From Bacteroidia bacterium (GTDB lineage: Bacteria; Bacteroidota; Bacteroidia; J057): DNA of 64,000 nucleotides. Of the stretch, positions 9,075 to 18,329 are shown piece by piece. The stretch lies in NCBI GenBank assembly GCA_041391665.1, contig JAWKNO010000002.1, positions 868,001 to 932,000 on the forward strand, written 5' to 3'. The position numbers and the translations under genes are program-made. Each line of letters opens with the position of its first letter. Position 1 is the first letter of the stretch. Under the pieces are notes generated by a model, which was not told where the DNA came from, did no database searches, and saw nothing but the letters and a program-made list of their open reading frames with translations.

Positions 9075-10946
9075 TCAGGCTTCAATTCCATTTCGCTCCA
9101 TCCAGTCTTCCAACACTACGAGCATCCAGATTCGGATCCAGTTGACCCGCTTACTATTGTTTAGAAACTCTTTCCACATCGTCCTGACAACTTCGCCATT
9201 GAATAGCTCTCTGTTTGCCAGCCGAAAGATCCGGTCTTCACAAAACTTTTTCAAATCCTGCCTGATCCATTGGTTCCACGGGAAGACGAAGCCCATTTTA
9301 GGCCGGTGCACAATTTCTCCCGGCAGCAAATCTCCGAGTGCGTCAACCAATAGTTTTTTGGGGAAAACCGGGTTCTTATATTCATCGGGGATTCCCAGGG
9401 TGTATTCTACAAGTTCATGGTCAAAAAAGGGCACTCTGACTTCCAGGGAAGTTGCCATAGACATCTGATCTGCATCGCGTAGGAGCACGTTGCGGGTATA
9501 GGTGCTGATTTCTCCTACACTCACCTGGCTAAACACGGGCAAACCATTGATTCTGCCCAGTTCTTTTTCATCGATTACCTGCAAAAGCTGTTTGTTTGCC
9601 GGTGTATGAAATCCTACCAATTGTACGATTTCGTCGTCGTCAAAACATTTGCGGAAAACAGGGTATATATCTTCGAAATCCGTTCCATCGAGTGAAATCA
9701 ATTCCTGCAGCCGGGCTGTTTTCTGGTTGTTGTAAACAGTTGAAACGGACTTGCCCAAAGCCGACCGGATGGGCGTGGGGATGCCATAAAACATCCGCAT
9801 ATTGTGCAGTTTTTCAAACCGCCGGAACACCGGATAGCCAGCAAAGAGCTCATCGCCTCCCAGTCCGGAAAGCGCCACGGTAAACCCTGTCTGGCGCGTT
9901 ACTTTGGATACCACGTAGCTATTGATCCCATCGCCCGACGGATGATCCATGGCAGCCAATGCTTCCGGAAGATCTTTCAGGAAATCGTCGGGACTCAGTC
10001 TGATCGGGTGGTGTGTGGTATTGTATTTTTTTGCAATCAGGTCGGAGTAAGGCGATTCATCAAAAGCCTTTTCATGGAAGGTAACAGAAAATGTATTGAC
10101 AGGCATATCTGAGACCTGGGCCATCAGCGCGACAATCGCACTCGAATCAATTCCTCCCGAAAGAAATGCGCCAAAGGGCACATCGCTGATCAGCCGTTTG
10201 GCAACTGCCTCCCGCAGCAATTCCTGCACTCTGGCACAGGTTTGTTGGTAATTGTCGGTATGAACCTGCGGATCTTCCGGAGTCAATTGCCAGAAAGGAT
10301 GGGTGGAAAAATTGCCGTCCTGCCATATTCCGTATTCACCCGCACGGAGCATATATACATCCCTGATCAGGGTGTTGGGCCCATTGATCGTATAATACCT
10401 TAGATATTCGGAAATGGTAGCCCGGCTGAGTTTGCGCGGCACTTTTCCGGATTCGAGCAGGCTCCTGATTTCAGAGGCAAAAACGAGGTTTGTTCCATCA
10501 AAATGATAATACAATGGTTTGATTCCCAGTCTGTCTCTGGCGATAAACAGGGTTTCCTCTACGGTGTCCCAAATCGCAAAGGCAAACATGCCATTGAGTT
10601 TACTCAGACATTCAGCCCCCCATTCAATGTACGCTGCGAGGATGACATCGGTATCGCTGTTGCTTTGAAATGTCTGGTTTTTTAACTCTGCCTTTACTTC
10701 GCGGAAATTATATACTTCGCCGTTGTAAACGATCGTATAACGCCCGGAGGGATCAGTCATTGGCTGGGAAGCTGCCGTCGAAAGATCGATAATAGACAAT
10801 CTCCGGTGGCCAAGGGCGATTCCGGGTTGTACAAAATGGCCATCTCCGTCTGGTCCGCGGTGGGCCATCCGGTTGGTCATTTTCAGGAGGATAGATTTCG
10901 CTGCCTGTGAGTTAAATTCACCTGTAAGACCTGCAATACCGCACAT
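9075..10946 (-). CDS. asnB: Asparagine synthetase (glutamine-hydrolysing)
   Basis: 623 aa. Cys2 (MCGIAGLTG) is the glutaminase nucleophile after Met removal. The GATase II domain includes AHRGPDGDGH, GHRRLSIIDLS and YNGEVYNF. The synthetase domain has the ATP pyrophosphatase loop LSGGIDSS (about residue 262) and SGLGGDELFAGYP. The reaction makes asparagine, or in surface-glycan clusters can amidate a sugar carboxylate such as a uronic or nonulosonic acid. Position in the polysaccharide operon favours the latter, but that is inference. The gaps to neighbours are 36 and 25 bases. Confidence 0.93.
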   Translation of the reverse strand: MCGIAGLTGEFNSQAAKSILLKMTNRMAHRGPDGDGHFVQPGIALGHRRLSIIDLSTAASQPMTDPSGRYTIVYNGEVYNFREVKAELKNQTFQSNSDTDVILAAYIEWGAECLSKLNGMFAFAIWDTVEETLFIARDRLGIKPLYYHFDGTNLVFASEIRSLLESGKVPRKLSRATISEYLRYYTINGPNTLIRDVYMLRAGEYGIWQDGNFSTHPFWQLTPEDPQVHTDNYQQTCARVQELLREAVAKRLISDVPFGAFLSGGIDSSAIVALMAQVSDMPVNTFSVTFHEKAFDESPYSDLIAKKYNTTHHPIRLSPDDFLKDLPEALAAMDHPSGDGINSYVVSKVTRQTGFTVALSGLGGDELFAGYPVFRRFEKLHNMRMFYGIPTPIRSALGKSVSTVYNNQKTARLQELISLDGTDFEDIYPVFRKCFDDDEIVQLVGFHTPANKQLLQVIDEKELGRINGLPVFSQVSVGEISTYTRNVLLRDADQMSMATSLEVRVPFFDHELVEYTLGIPDEYKNPVFPKKLLVDALGDLLPGEIVHRPKMGFVFPWNQWIRQDLKKFCEDRIFRLANRELFNGEVVRTMWKEFLNNSKRVNWIRIWMLVVLEDWMERNGIEA

Positions 10947-10982
10947 GATCGATGATATGAATGTTGAAAGGGACTGCCGGAA

Positions 10983-11933
10983 TTAGATTCTGACGGAGTG
11001 TTCGTTAATATAAGCGGACATCATTTTCCGGATCCCTTCTTCCAGGGTAACCAGATCTCTGCCAATCAGATTTTTCATCTTGGTATTGTCCGGACAGCGG
11101 CGTTTCATATCTCCTTCTGCCAGTGCAGGTAAATGAATGATTTTCGAGGTAGAGTTTACTGTATTGATGATTGTTTGCGCCAACTCGACAATCGTCATTT
11201 CTTCCTCGCTGCCAAGATTAATCACGTCGTTGATGCAATGCCCTTCATAGAGGATTTTGAGGGTAGAATCCAGGTTATCGTCTATATAGCAGAAGGTTCG
11301 CGTCTGCTTCCCATCGCCGTAAATGGTGATATTCTCTCCACGTATGGCTGCGCTGAGGAATTTGGGCACGACAAAGTCGTCGCTTTGTTTGGGGCCATAG
11401 GTATTAAAAAACCGGAATATGGTGTAGTCCAGGTCGTATTCCCGGTGGAATGATTTGATGAAACATTCAGAGGTTTGTTTTACCACTGCGTAAGGGAGCC
11501 TTGCATTGAGGGGAGTTGTTTCCTCATTCTGCGGTATTTCAAAAGGTTCTCCATAAACTTCCGAAGAGGAAGAATAGAAAATACGTTTAACACCGGTGTT
11601 TTTGGAAAGTTCCAGCACATTTTTTATGCCTTCGATGTCTGCCAGTACTTTCATCGGGTTTTCGAGCGTGCGTTTTACCCCGACAACTGCGGCATAGTGA
11701 AAAACATAATCAAACCTGTAGGAGGTCATGACTGCGGAGATTTCCTGCCAGCGGTTGACGTCGCCACGGATAAATTTCCAGTTGGTAAACTCCGGGCCAG
11801 GAAGTTTGTCTTTATCGCCGGTAGATAGGTCATCGAATATGACAACATAGTTTTCGGGATTTTGCACGAGTCTTCCTACGAGACTACCGCCTACATTTCC
11901 TGCGCCACCGGTAACTAAAATGGTTCGGGTCAT
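10983..11933 (-). CDS. NAD-dependent sugar epimerase/dehydratase (extended SDR)
   Basis: 316 aa from ATG 11933. A longer in-frame reading to 12008 exists, but it would run into the preceding acetyltransferase, and MTRTILVTGGAG is the natural Rossmann start. GxxGxxG is at about 9-15; SSSSEVYGEP and YAVVKQ supply the Ser and YxxxK catalytic residues; RFFNTYGP is the usual post-core motif. The family works on UDP- or GDP-sugars as epimerase, decarboxylase or 4,6-dehydratase; FFNTYGPKQSDDFVV and the context suggest a UDP-glucuronate or UDP-glucose type enzyme, but the substrate cannot be fixed. Part of the polysaccharide operon. Confidence 0.88.
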   Translation of the reverse strand: MTRTILVTGGAGNVGGSLVGRLVQNPENYVVIFDDLSTGDKDKLPGPEFTNWKFIRGDVNRWQEISAVMTSYRFDYVFHYAAVVGVKRTLENPMKVLADIEGIKNVLELSKNTGVKRIFYSSSSEVYGEPFEIPQNEETTPLNARLPYAVVKQTSECFIKSFHREYDLDYTIFRFFNTYGPKQSDDFVVPKFLSAAIRGENITIYGDGKQTRTFCYIDDNLDSTLKILYEGHCINDVINLGSEEEMTIVELAQTIINTVNSTSKIIHLPALAEGDMKRRCPDNTKMKNLIGRDLVTLEEGIRKMMSAYINEHSVRI

Positions 11934-11952
11934 ATCTAATTTGGGTTTGTGT

Positions 11953-12513
11953 TTATATAATAACTCTTTCGCGCACTTTTTGTGCGGGATTTCCCTGATA
12001 AATTCCATAAGGTTCCAGTTCCCGCGTTGCTACAGAGCCTACCGCGAGAATCGAGTGGGTACGGCATGTAACACCGGGACAAACTACTGATTTTGCACCG
12101 ATCCACACTCCTTCTTCCAGGATGATTTCGTCGACCATGAGATCAAAGCCTGTCCGTGAATAATTGTGATTTCCTGTAAGCAACATTGCCCCCTGAGAGA
12201 GGCATACGTTGTCTTTGATGGTTATTTTTGCCAGATTATCGATCCAGACATTTTCTCCGATCCAGACATCATTACCCAGGTCCAGAAGCCAAGGATATTT
12301 GATATTGACCGAGGGTTTGATATTTACCCGCTGGCCGATCCTGGCACCAAACAACCGCAACAAAAACACCTTAAGAGAAGAAACGGGGTTGAACGGATTG
12401 AGAAAGAACGCCACATTGACAAAATACCAGAGGGTTCTGCGCAGGATTCCTGCACCCGGCTTGTACCAGTCATTGTTGAATGATCGCAAATTTACCTGTT
12501 TTCTTTCAGTCAT
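11953..12513 (-). CDS. WcaF-like hexapeptide-repeat O-acetyltransferase
   Basis: 186 aa from ATG 12513, chosen because it gives an ATGA overlap (12510-12513) with the upstream glycosyltransferase; a longer reading to 12600 would overlap it heavily. After an N-terminal helical part (LRRTLWYFVNVAFFLNP), left-handed beta-helix repeats run from about residue 60 (VNIKPSVNIKYP, VWIGENVWID, ITIKDNVCLSQGA). TGNHNYS holds the catalytic His, and the end GNPAQKVRER is typical. The family adds acetyl from acetyl-CoA to sugars of colanic acid and related exopolysaccharides. The acceptor sugar is unknown. Confidence 0.9.
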   Translation of the reverse strand: MTERKQVNLRSFNNDWYKPGAGILRRTLWYFVNVAFFLNPFNPVSSLKVFLLRLFGARIGQRVNIKPSVNIKYPWLLDLGNDVWIGENVWIDNLAKITIKDNVCLSQGAMLLTGNHNYSRTGFDLMVDEIILEEGVWIGAKSVVCPGVTCRTHSILAVGSVATRELEPYGIYQGNPAQKVRERVII

Positions 12514-13661
12514 ATTGTTGAAAATAGGGCTAAATATTTCTCCTTTAAACGAGAGTTGCGAATATACTCTCCTGCGTAATTCCAACTGCTTTGGGCCCAC
12601 TCATTGTAGGTTTCCTGCTCCATGTCCAGCGCAGCCTGAAGTGCCGATTCGTATTTCCGGGGATCTTCAAGCGAAATCACCCAACCGGCTTTTTGTGTTT
12701 CCAGATCGACCCAGGGGGTGCGGTCACTGATGACGACGGGCCTTCCCACCAGAAAACTTTCGAATATTGCATGGCCAAAATTTTCACCCTGGGTGGGCAA
12801 TGTGTGGAAATGAGCCGCTTCCAGTGCCTGCGTTACCTCCTCTGGTTGTAATCCTCCCTCATAACTTACGACAATATTTTCAGGTAATTCCGAAATGACA
12901 TTCATGCACTGATCCCAGTAGGATTCGTCCTCCATCGGCCCATAAATGCTAAGTTTTACCTTTCCCTGTAGGTTTTGCAAACGCTGAAGGAGCCATAAAA
13001 GGTTTTTGTACGGATGTACTCTGCCAAGGAAGGCGAGCTTCAGTTTGCCGGGTTGTTTGTTGATCGGACGCAGCGGCCCCTGATGCATTTGCGGCAGATT
13101 GGGGGCAATTCTGACATGGACATCCTGGCCAAAGCAGGCACGGATATTATAGGACTCTTCAAGATTGGTTGCATGAAAAGTTATCGTGCGGGGAATATTG
13201 GTCATGCGCATAATCTGAAGGTAAACCTGCTTTTTGAGCGGACTATATGACAGGGCAGCAGGTTTGAGCATACCTCTCGGAGCCAATACTACTTTTTCCA
13301 GCATTTTTTCCTTGCGCATGAGCCATAGCGGCCAAACGGTAAATGGAACGGAAAACATGCTGTTGAGATAAATATAGTCCGGGTTAATTTCCCGGATTAA
13401 GGCGTGCATTCCGCTCATTTGTAATCCCTCCCGTGAAAAATACCATACTTTCACCCGGTCCGAATAATCGGTCCACTCGTCTGAGGCCACATTCCGGTAA
13501 GGCTCATCTTCTCCCAGGTCCGTGTTGGTTGTCACCACAAAGATTTCGCATTCTTCCTGAAGCGCGAGCGCAAGATTCACGCATGACCGTATAGGGCCTC
13601 CCGCCCGGAAACCGGGGGCAAACCAGTCAATCATGATCATTATAGAGGTTCGTCCTTTCAT
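12510..13661 (-). CDS. GT4-type glycosyltransferase (GT-B fold)
   Basis: 383 aa. The N-terminal Rossmann half carries the GGPIRSCVNLALAL segment seen in many exopolysaccharide glycosyltransferases, and the C-terminal half has LAFLGRVHPYKN and the nucleotide-sugar site with an E-x7-E-like pattern (GENFGHAIFESFLVGRPVV). No transmembrane helices; probably acts at the cytoplasmic membrane surface. ATG at 13661, 4 bases after the preceding gene's stop. The specificity cannot be read from sequence. Confidence 0.9.
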   Translation of the reverse strand: MKGRTSIMIMIDWFAPGFRAGGPIRSCVNLALALQEECEIFVVTTNTDLGEDEPYRNVASDEWTDYSDRVKVWYFSREGLQMSGMHALIREINPDYIYLNSMFSVPFTVWPLWLMRKEKMLEKVVLAPRGMLKPAALSYSPLKKQVYLQIMRMTNIPRTITFHATNLEESYNIRACFGQDVHVRIAPNLPQMHQGPLRPINKQPGKLKLAFLGRVHPYKNLLWLLQRLQNLQGKVKLSIYGPMEDESYWDQCMNVISELPENIVVSYEGGLQPEEVTQALEAAHFHTLPTQGENFGHAIFESFLVGRPVVISDRTPWVDLETQKAGWVISLEDPRKYESALQAALDMEQETYNEWAQSSWNYAGEYIRNSRLKEKYLALFSTI

Positions 13662-13665
13662 TTTT

Positions 13666-14718
13666 TTAGTCTTGGATCAGAATACCGGCAAGCGTAGCTG
13701 CCCAGCTTTCCGGGGTAATCTGATGAGAAAGTTTTGCAGAACGGCTCCCCATTTCGCATAGTTCTTCATCGGAGTGTTGTATGATTTTTTGCAAGGCCTT
13801 TTGCAGCGATTGTTCATTTCCTCTGGCGAAAAGATACCCGTTGTACCCGTGCCGTACAAATGCGGTTATCGCTCCCGCTGCATCAGTTACTACCAGCGGT
13901 AGTCCCGCAGCTGCAAATTCGTGGATAGATACGCCCCAGGCATCCCGCAGGCTTGGGAAAATCAGACATCCCCCTTCGGCAGCCAATGCCGGAAGCTCCG
14001 AAGGTTGCACAAATCCCCGCATCTCGATGTGGTCGGAGGGTTGCATCTTTTCACCTTCAGGGCCTGTACCTATGAATATCAGCTTCCAGTCTTTCTTGTC
14101 TGCTATTTTTTGAAATGCGTGATACAGATTCAGGGTACCTTTCTCCGGCGAAAGTCTGCCCACATATAAAAACCGATGGGGATAATTTCGTGCTTTTTCT
14201 TCCCGCTGGCTTTCATACGCTGCGTAAAACCGCTGCTGTTCAGAGCAATACATACCCGTGAGGATTTTTTCTCTCGGATACCCCAGCCTTCGCGCATATT
14301 CATACTGAAACAATCCCGGCACCCAAAAATGCGTAAATACAGGGCGGATGAAAAAAGGGCTAAGCACAGTTGCCAAACGTTGTCTGCGGGTGCCAAACCA
14401 CTGATTGTCCATCATACAAACGGTAGTTTTTCCCGCTTTCCGCAGTTTTTTTGCCACACGCATATAGCCTTTGTCGGCCCAGCCCGAAAGCGCTACAAGG
14501 TCTGGGTCAAATGCCTCACAGGTGGCCAACAGGGAAACGTCGTCAAATGCTGTCCGGTCTTTTACCGTGATCCCTGATCCATATTCAAATTTGAATGGTG
14601 CCTGCGCATTTACCGGCCAGCGGATAATCAGCACTTCTGCCCCATATTCCCGTACAAGCGCCTGTACCCCGGCGATGAAATAAGTGGCGATTTCGGTATA
14701 TAAAAACAGTACTTTCAT
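13666..14718 (-). CDS. GT4-type glycosyltransferase
   Basis: 350 aa. The C-terminal half has the GT-B donor-binding signatures FLYVGRLSPEKG, FIGTGPEG and PSLRDAWGVSIHEFAAAGLP, where Asp replaces the first Glu of the usual E-x7-E. The N-terminal half (acceptor side) is unusual, with MMDNQWFGT. Its ATG overlaps the stop of the upstream polymerase gene by four bases (14715-14718), so the two are likely co-translated. Confidence 0.88.
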   Translation of the reverse strand: MKVLFLYTEIATYFIAGVQALVREYGAEVLIIRWPVNAQAPFKFEYGSGITVKDRTAFDDVSLLATCEAFDPDLVALSGWADKGYMRVAKKLRKAGKTTVCMMDNQWFGTRRQRLATVLSPFFIRPVFTHFWVPGLFQYEYARRLGYPREKILTGMYCSEQQRFYAAYESQREEKARNYPHRFLYVGRLSPEKGTLNLYHAFQKIADKKDWKLIFIGTGPEGEKMQPSDHIEMRGFVQPSELPALAAEGGCLIFPSLRDAWGVSIHEFAAAGLPLVVTDAAGAITAFVRHGYNGYLFARGNEQSLQKALQKIIQHSDEELCEMGSRSAKLSHQITPESWAATLAGILIQD

Positions 14719-16007
14719 TTTCGGATACTTTTTTGAATGAGCGAATAGTTCATCAGTACAGCCAGTATAATCAGGTAGTGAACCGTAAAGGCATTGAGCG
14801 ATGAGGTGAGCCAGGATTCAAAATTGGCAGAAATCAACACGGTAATGATTACCGGCATCTTAAATTTTTCGATTTTGATTTTGGTAAATATTCGGGTATA
14901 GAAAAAAGCGATACACAAAAATCCTATGATCCCGTTGTTCATAATAAAGGTTAGATAGGAATTGTGAATGCCGCCCTGGTGTTCGGTAGAGATCAGAAAT
15001 CCTTTTTGAGCTTTAAAAAATATCTCTTCATAAGCAAACCCGCGTCCGATCCAGAGATTTTCCTGCATATGGCGCCAGCCAATTTCCCATGCGAGGTATC
15101 GGCCCGTTCCGGTGCTTAGTGATTCTACCCGGAGGTATTCGCCCAGGCCCATTGACTTGAGCAACGCTTCATAATCGAGCAAATTAAACAGCAGAAATCC
15201 TAGTGGCAGGAAAAATAGCCATAAACTCCATTTTCTTCCTTTGCCCGATTTGTAAAAGAAGTACAGAACCATAAATATGCCGATGGTTCCCAGGGAGGTT
15301 CGCGACTCACTGAGCAGGACCGAGAAGATAATCAACGCGGTCAGAAATCGTATAAATTTTTGTTCGTGTGGAAACAGACTCCGCCCGACCATCATCATCA
15401 TAAAAATCATGGTGGAATAAATCCCCAGTCCGTTGGGATTTCCCATCAGCCCGCGATAGCGGTAGAGCAGGTAAGCGACATTGTTGTTGAGTACAATGAA
15501 CACCAGCCCCACTACCAGAATCCACGCAGCCAGTTTCAGAATATCGAGATATAAAGCTCCTTTTGTGCGTTGGATGTGGTAGGGCAAATAGTGAAAAGCT
15601 ACCAGCAAAATCAGGAAGTAGGATACCATTTTGGAAAGCGAGGTCCCTGTCTCAGGGCTCCGGAGGCCTCCGATGGTGGCTACGATAAAGAAAGGAATAC
15701 TCGCCAGCATGACGCCTCTGAAGCGATATTTTTTTCTAAATAAATCGACAATCGTTTGGATGCCAATCAGCAGAATGGCGATAATCCTCAGGGTCTTGTC
15801 AAATTCCATGCTGGGCATCCGGCTGTCACCCATAGCCAGGATCAGCACGAGTGCAATGACGGCAGTTTCGTGTTTCCCCTTGATCAGCCAGAAGCTCATG
15901 ACAAAAAACAGCAGCACATAACTCAGCGGCGCGAAGATATTGCCCAGTATAAAAAACACCGGAATCAGGAGGAATAACCCGCGATATTTGCTGATAAAAC
16001 TATACAA
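14715..16007 (-). CDS. O-antigen polymerase/ligase family membrane protein
   Basis: 430 aa, with about ten or eleven hydrophobic helices. The large periplasmic loop between late helices (LGEYLRVESLSTGTGRYLA, GIGWRHMQENLWIGRGF, EHQGGIHNSYLTF) contains the conserved GR(G)F and HNS(Y/F)L motifs of the Wzy_C/WaaL family, which polymerise O-units or ligate glycan to lipid A core or to protein at the periplasmic face. The start is TTG at 16007; no ATG precedes the first helix, and it overlaps the upstream glycosyltransferase by 8 bases. Ligase and polymerase cannot be told apart by eye. Confidence 0.85.
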   Translation of the reverse strand: MYSFISKYRGLFLLIPVFFILGNIFAPLSYVLLFFVMSFWLIKGKHETAVIALVLILAMGDSRMPSMEFDKTLRIIAILLIGIQTIVDLFRKKYRFRGVMLASIPFFIVATIGGLRSPETGTSLSKMVSYFLILLVAFHYLPYHIQRTKGALYLDILKLAAWILVVGLVFIVLNNNVAYLLYRYRGLMGNPNGLGIYSTMIFMMMMVGRSLFPHEQKFIRFLTALIIFSVLLSESRTSLGTIGIFMVLYFFYKSGKGRKWSLWLFFLPLGFLLFNLLDYEALLKSMGLGEYLRVESLSTGTGRYLAWEIGWRHMQENLWIGRGFAYEEIFFKAQKGFLISTEHQGGIHNSYLTFIMNNGIIGFLCIAFFYTRIFTKIKIEKFKMPVIITVLISANFESWLTSSLNAFTVHYLIILAVLMNYSLIQKSIRK

Positions 16008-17142
16008 CAGACGAAGTTTTGTGTTGGGGAATCAGTTTTTGGTAAATGTCCATATATTGCTGAAAGGCTCTTTCAATCCCAAATTGTGCCCTGACAAACT
16101 CCTGGGCAGCCTGTGCCAAACGAGCATAACCGTCCGGGTCATGGTTGAGTGTAAGGATGGCTTTCGTAAACGCCTGTACATCGCCGGAAGCGCAGACAAT
16201 ACCGGTATGGTTGTGGCGGATGACTTCCGGCAGACCGCCCGCATCGCTGGCGACAACGGGCCGGCCAGCGGCACCCGCCTCGGCTGCGACGAGGCCAAAT
16301 CCTTCCCAGCGGGAAGGCATGAGCACGATATGTGCGCGTTCAAACTCTGCGTAAATATCGCTTTGGTATCCTCTGAAATCTACTTTCCCTTCAACCTGTA
16401 ACGTGGCCGCCAACTCGCGAATCCGGGTTTCGTCCTGTCCTTTACCCGTAATCACCAGCTGGGCATCGGGTATGTCTGCCAATAGGTTCCTGAAAATCTG
16501 AAGACCCAGATCAATTCCCTTCTTTTCCATGTCCAGCCGTGTCAGCATCAGAATGCGAAAGGGCTTTCGGGAAAGGTCTGCAGGGCGGGGCATATTTTCC
16601 GGGAACCGGATAAAATTGTAAACCAGGGGCGCTTTCTCTGGGTTTATTTTTAGAATATTTTCCACATCTGCCTTTACCGAGCGACTGATACACGCAGAAA
16701 CGGAGGCTACCGATTGGGCATACCTTTTTTCAATGGCTGTCTGAAACCGCGACTTCAGGTCTTTTTTATACCACCAGGGGCAGTTGTCATGCTGGGTATG
16801 TACCACCGGACATGGGAGTTTTCCCGCAGCGCGAAACAGCAAAATCGTAGGGATAAACAAGTGAGAATGAATAATATCCGGCTGAAAGGCACGTATTTTC
16901 TCCATTAACTCTTGCCTGATCCCGGAAAGAAAAAGCATTCGCCGGACGCCAAATCCTCCGGAATAATTGAGCGAATCAAAACGAATCCCTGATGCCTGAA
17001 GCCGTGTTTCATATTCGTTTCCCGGCAAAATGGTCAGTATGCCGGCCTGGTGGCCGCGTGCAACTGCTGCTTCGGCCAGCCCCGCCGCAATATTTTCGGC
17101 ACCGCCTGCATTCATTTCTGCTATCAGATGGAGAATTTTCAT
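16000..17142 (-). CDS. GT4-type glycosyltransferase
   Basis: 380 aa. Begins KILHLIAEMNAGGAE, the classic GT4 glycine-rich opening; the C-terminal domain has RILMLTRLDMEKKG, LVITGKGQDE, and the donor site PSRWEGFGLVAAEAGAAGRPVV with both Glu residues of E-x7-E. It is a cytosolic, membrane-associated enzyme of glycan assembly. ATG at 17142, overlapping the upstream gene by four bases (17139-17142). Confidence 0.92.
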   Translation of the reverse strand: MKILHLIAEMNAGGAENIAAGLAEAAVARGHQAGILTILPGNEYETRLQASGIRFDSLNYSGGFGVRRMLFLSGIRQELMEKIRAFQPDIIHSHLFIPTILLFRAAGKLPCPVVHTQHDNCPWWYKKDLKSRFQTAIEKRYAQSVASVSACISRSVKADVENILKINPEKAPLVYNFIRFPENMPRPADLSRKPFRILMLTRLDMEKKGIDLGLQIFRNLLADIPDAQLVITGKGQDETRIRELAATLQVEGKVDFRGYQSDIYAEFERAHIVLMPSRWEGFGLVAAEAGAAGRPVVASDAGGLPEVIRHNHTGIVCASGDVQAFTKAILTLNHDPDGYARLAQAAQEFVRAQFGIERAFQQYMDIYQKLIPQHKTSSVV

Positions 17143-18329
17143 ATGGCTGACTGGTAAACGGAACTTAACTGACGAATATGTATTTCCGGGACAAATTTTT
17201 CCACTGCGGTTTGACGCGCCGCGAGGGCAAATTCTCTGTGTAGCTCGGGTGAATCAATGAGTTTTTGCACACTGTTTTGCATAGCTGCGGTGTCTCCTGT
17301 GGGCACACAAAAGCCGGTAACTCCGTCGTTGAGCCAGGAGTTAACGCCTCCGGTGTCAAATCCGACCACGGGTTTTCCATACATCATGGCCTCAATTCCC
17401 ACAATCCCAAATGCCTCAGGGTAAATGGATGGGAAAATGACTGCATAACAATTGGTGAGAAACGCTTCCACCTGTCTACGGTTTTGCCACCCGTGAAAAA
17501 CCACACGTTCTGCTACTTTTGCTGTCTTCAGTTGTTCAATTTCCTGCTGGAGTTTAGGGTAATATTCTCCGTCTCCGACCATATCGAGATATAAATCGGG
17601 GTACTGCTCCAGCAGGGGCCGAAGGGCTTGAAGCATCAGGTGAATGCCTTTGTGGCTGATAAATCGCCCCATAAATAGCAGTCGTTTTGGGCCGGAATAA
17701 TCAGTTGGCGCCATCCTGTCCCGGTAAAGGGTGAAGTAGGGGATAATCCCGACTTTTTCCTCTGCGATTCCTGCTTTTATACATTCGTCTTTCATATAGC
17801 GGGACATCACGACGATTTTCTGATAGGCAGGTGCCGCAGTGTTCAATTCAAACCAGGTATTTTCCATGGCATGTTTCAGCCTAACCGGGTGGCGGTTGGA
17901 GCAACCCTGGGTGTAGGTGTGCCACAAACAGTGAATACCAAAAGGCTGGTTGCATACTTTTTCGGAAAACCTCCAGAATTTCCCCTGACCCGGACAAAAC
18001 ATTCTGGGCTCGTGTAATGAGCGCACTACGGGCCGGATCGCAAAACAAAGACTGATCAAATCCGGGTCAGAAATACTGTGGATGTTGATCAGATCGATAT
18101 TTTCCCTGTCTGCCCACTGCCGCAAAAAATCTCCTGTTGCTGCGAGATCCCCCAGGGCAGATACTTTTTCTGAGGGGTAAATCTGCATCGAATACGTTTG
18201 TTCATTTTTCGAAATCCCCATCCAAACGCTTTCAGCTCCGGTAGCAGGAAGTAATTGCTGTAGCTGCTCTACATACACTTCCACTCCTCCGAGAATGGCG
18301 GTTTTATCGTTTAGGTGCAGAATTTTCAC
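17139..18329 (-). CDS. GT4-type glycosyltransferase
   Basis: 396 aa. Starts with GTG at 18329 (KILHLNDKTAILGGVE), overlapping the upstream gene's stop by four bases. Contains RSLHEPRMFCPGQGKFW, a Cys-containing segment (HCLWHTYTQGCSNRHP) seen in a subset of GT4 enzymes, LLFMGRFISHKG, and the donor site SIYPEAFGIVGIEAMMYGKP with E-x7-E. Its sugar specificity is unknown. Confidence 0.9.
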   Translation of the reverse strand: MKILHLNDKTAILGGVEVYVEQLQQLLPATGAESVWMGISKNEQTYSMQIYPSEKVSALGDLAATGDFLRQWADRENIDLINIHSISDPDLISLCFAIRPVVRSLHEPRMFCPGQGKFWRFSEKVCNQPFGIHCLWHTYTQGCSNRHPVRLKHAMENTWFELNTAAPAYQKIVVMSRYMKDECIKAGIAEEKVGIIPYFTLYRDRMAPTDYSGPKRLLFMGRFISHKGIHLMLQALRPLLEQYPDLYLDMVGDGEYYPKLQQEIEQLKTAKVAERVVFHGWQNRRQVEAFLTNCYAVIFPSIYPEAFGIVGIEAMMYGKPVVGFDTGGVNSWLNDGVTGFCVPTGDTAAMQNSVQKLIDSPELHREFALAARQTAVEKFVPEIHIRQLSSVYQSAI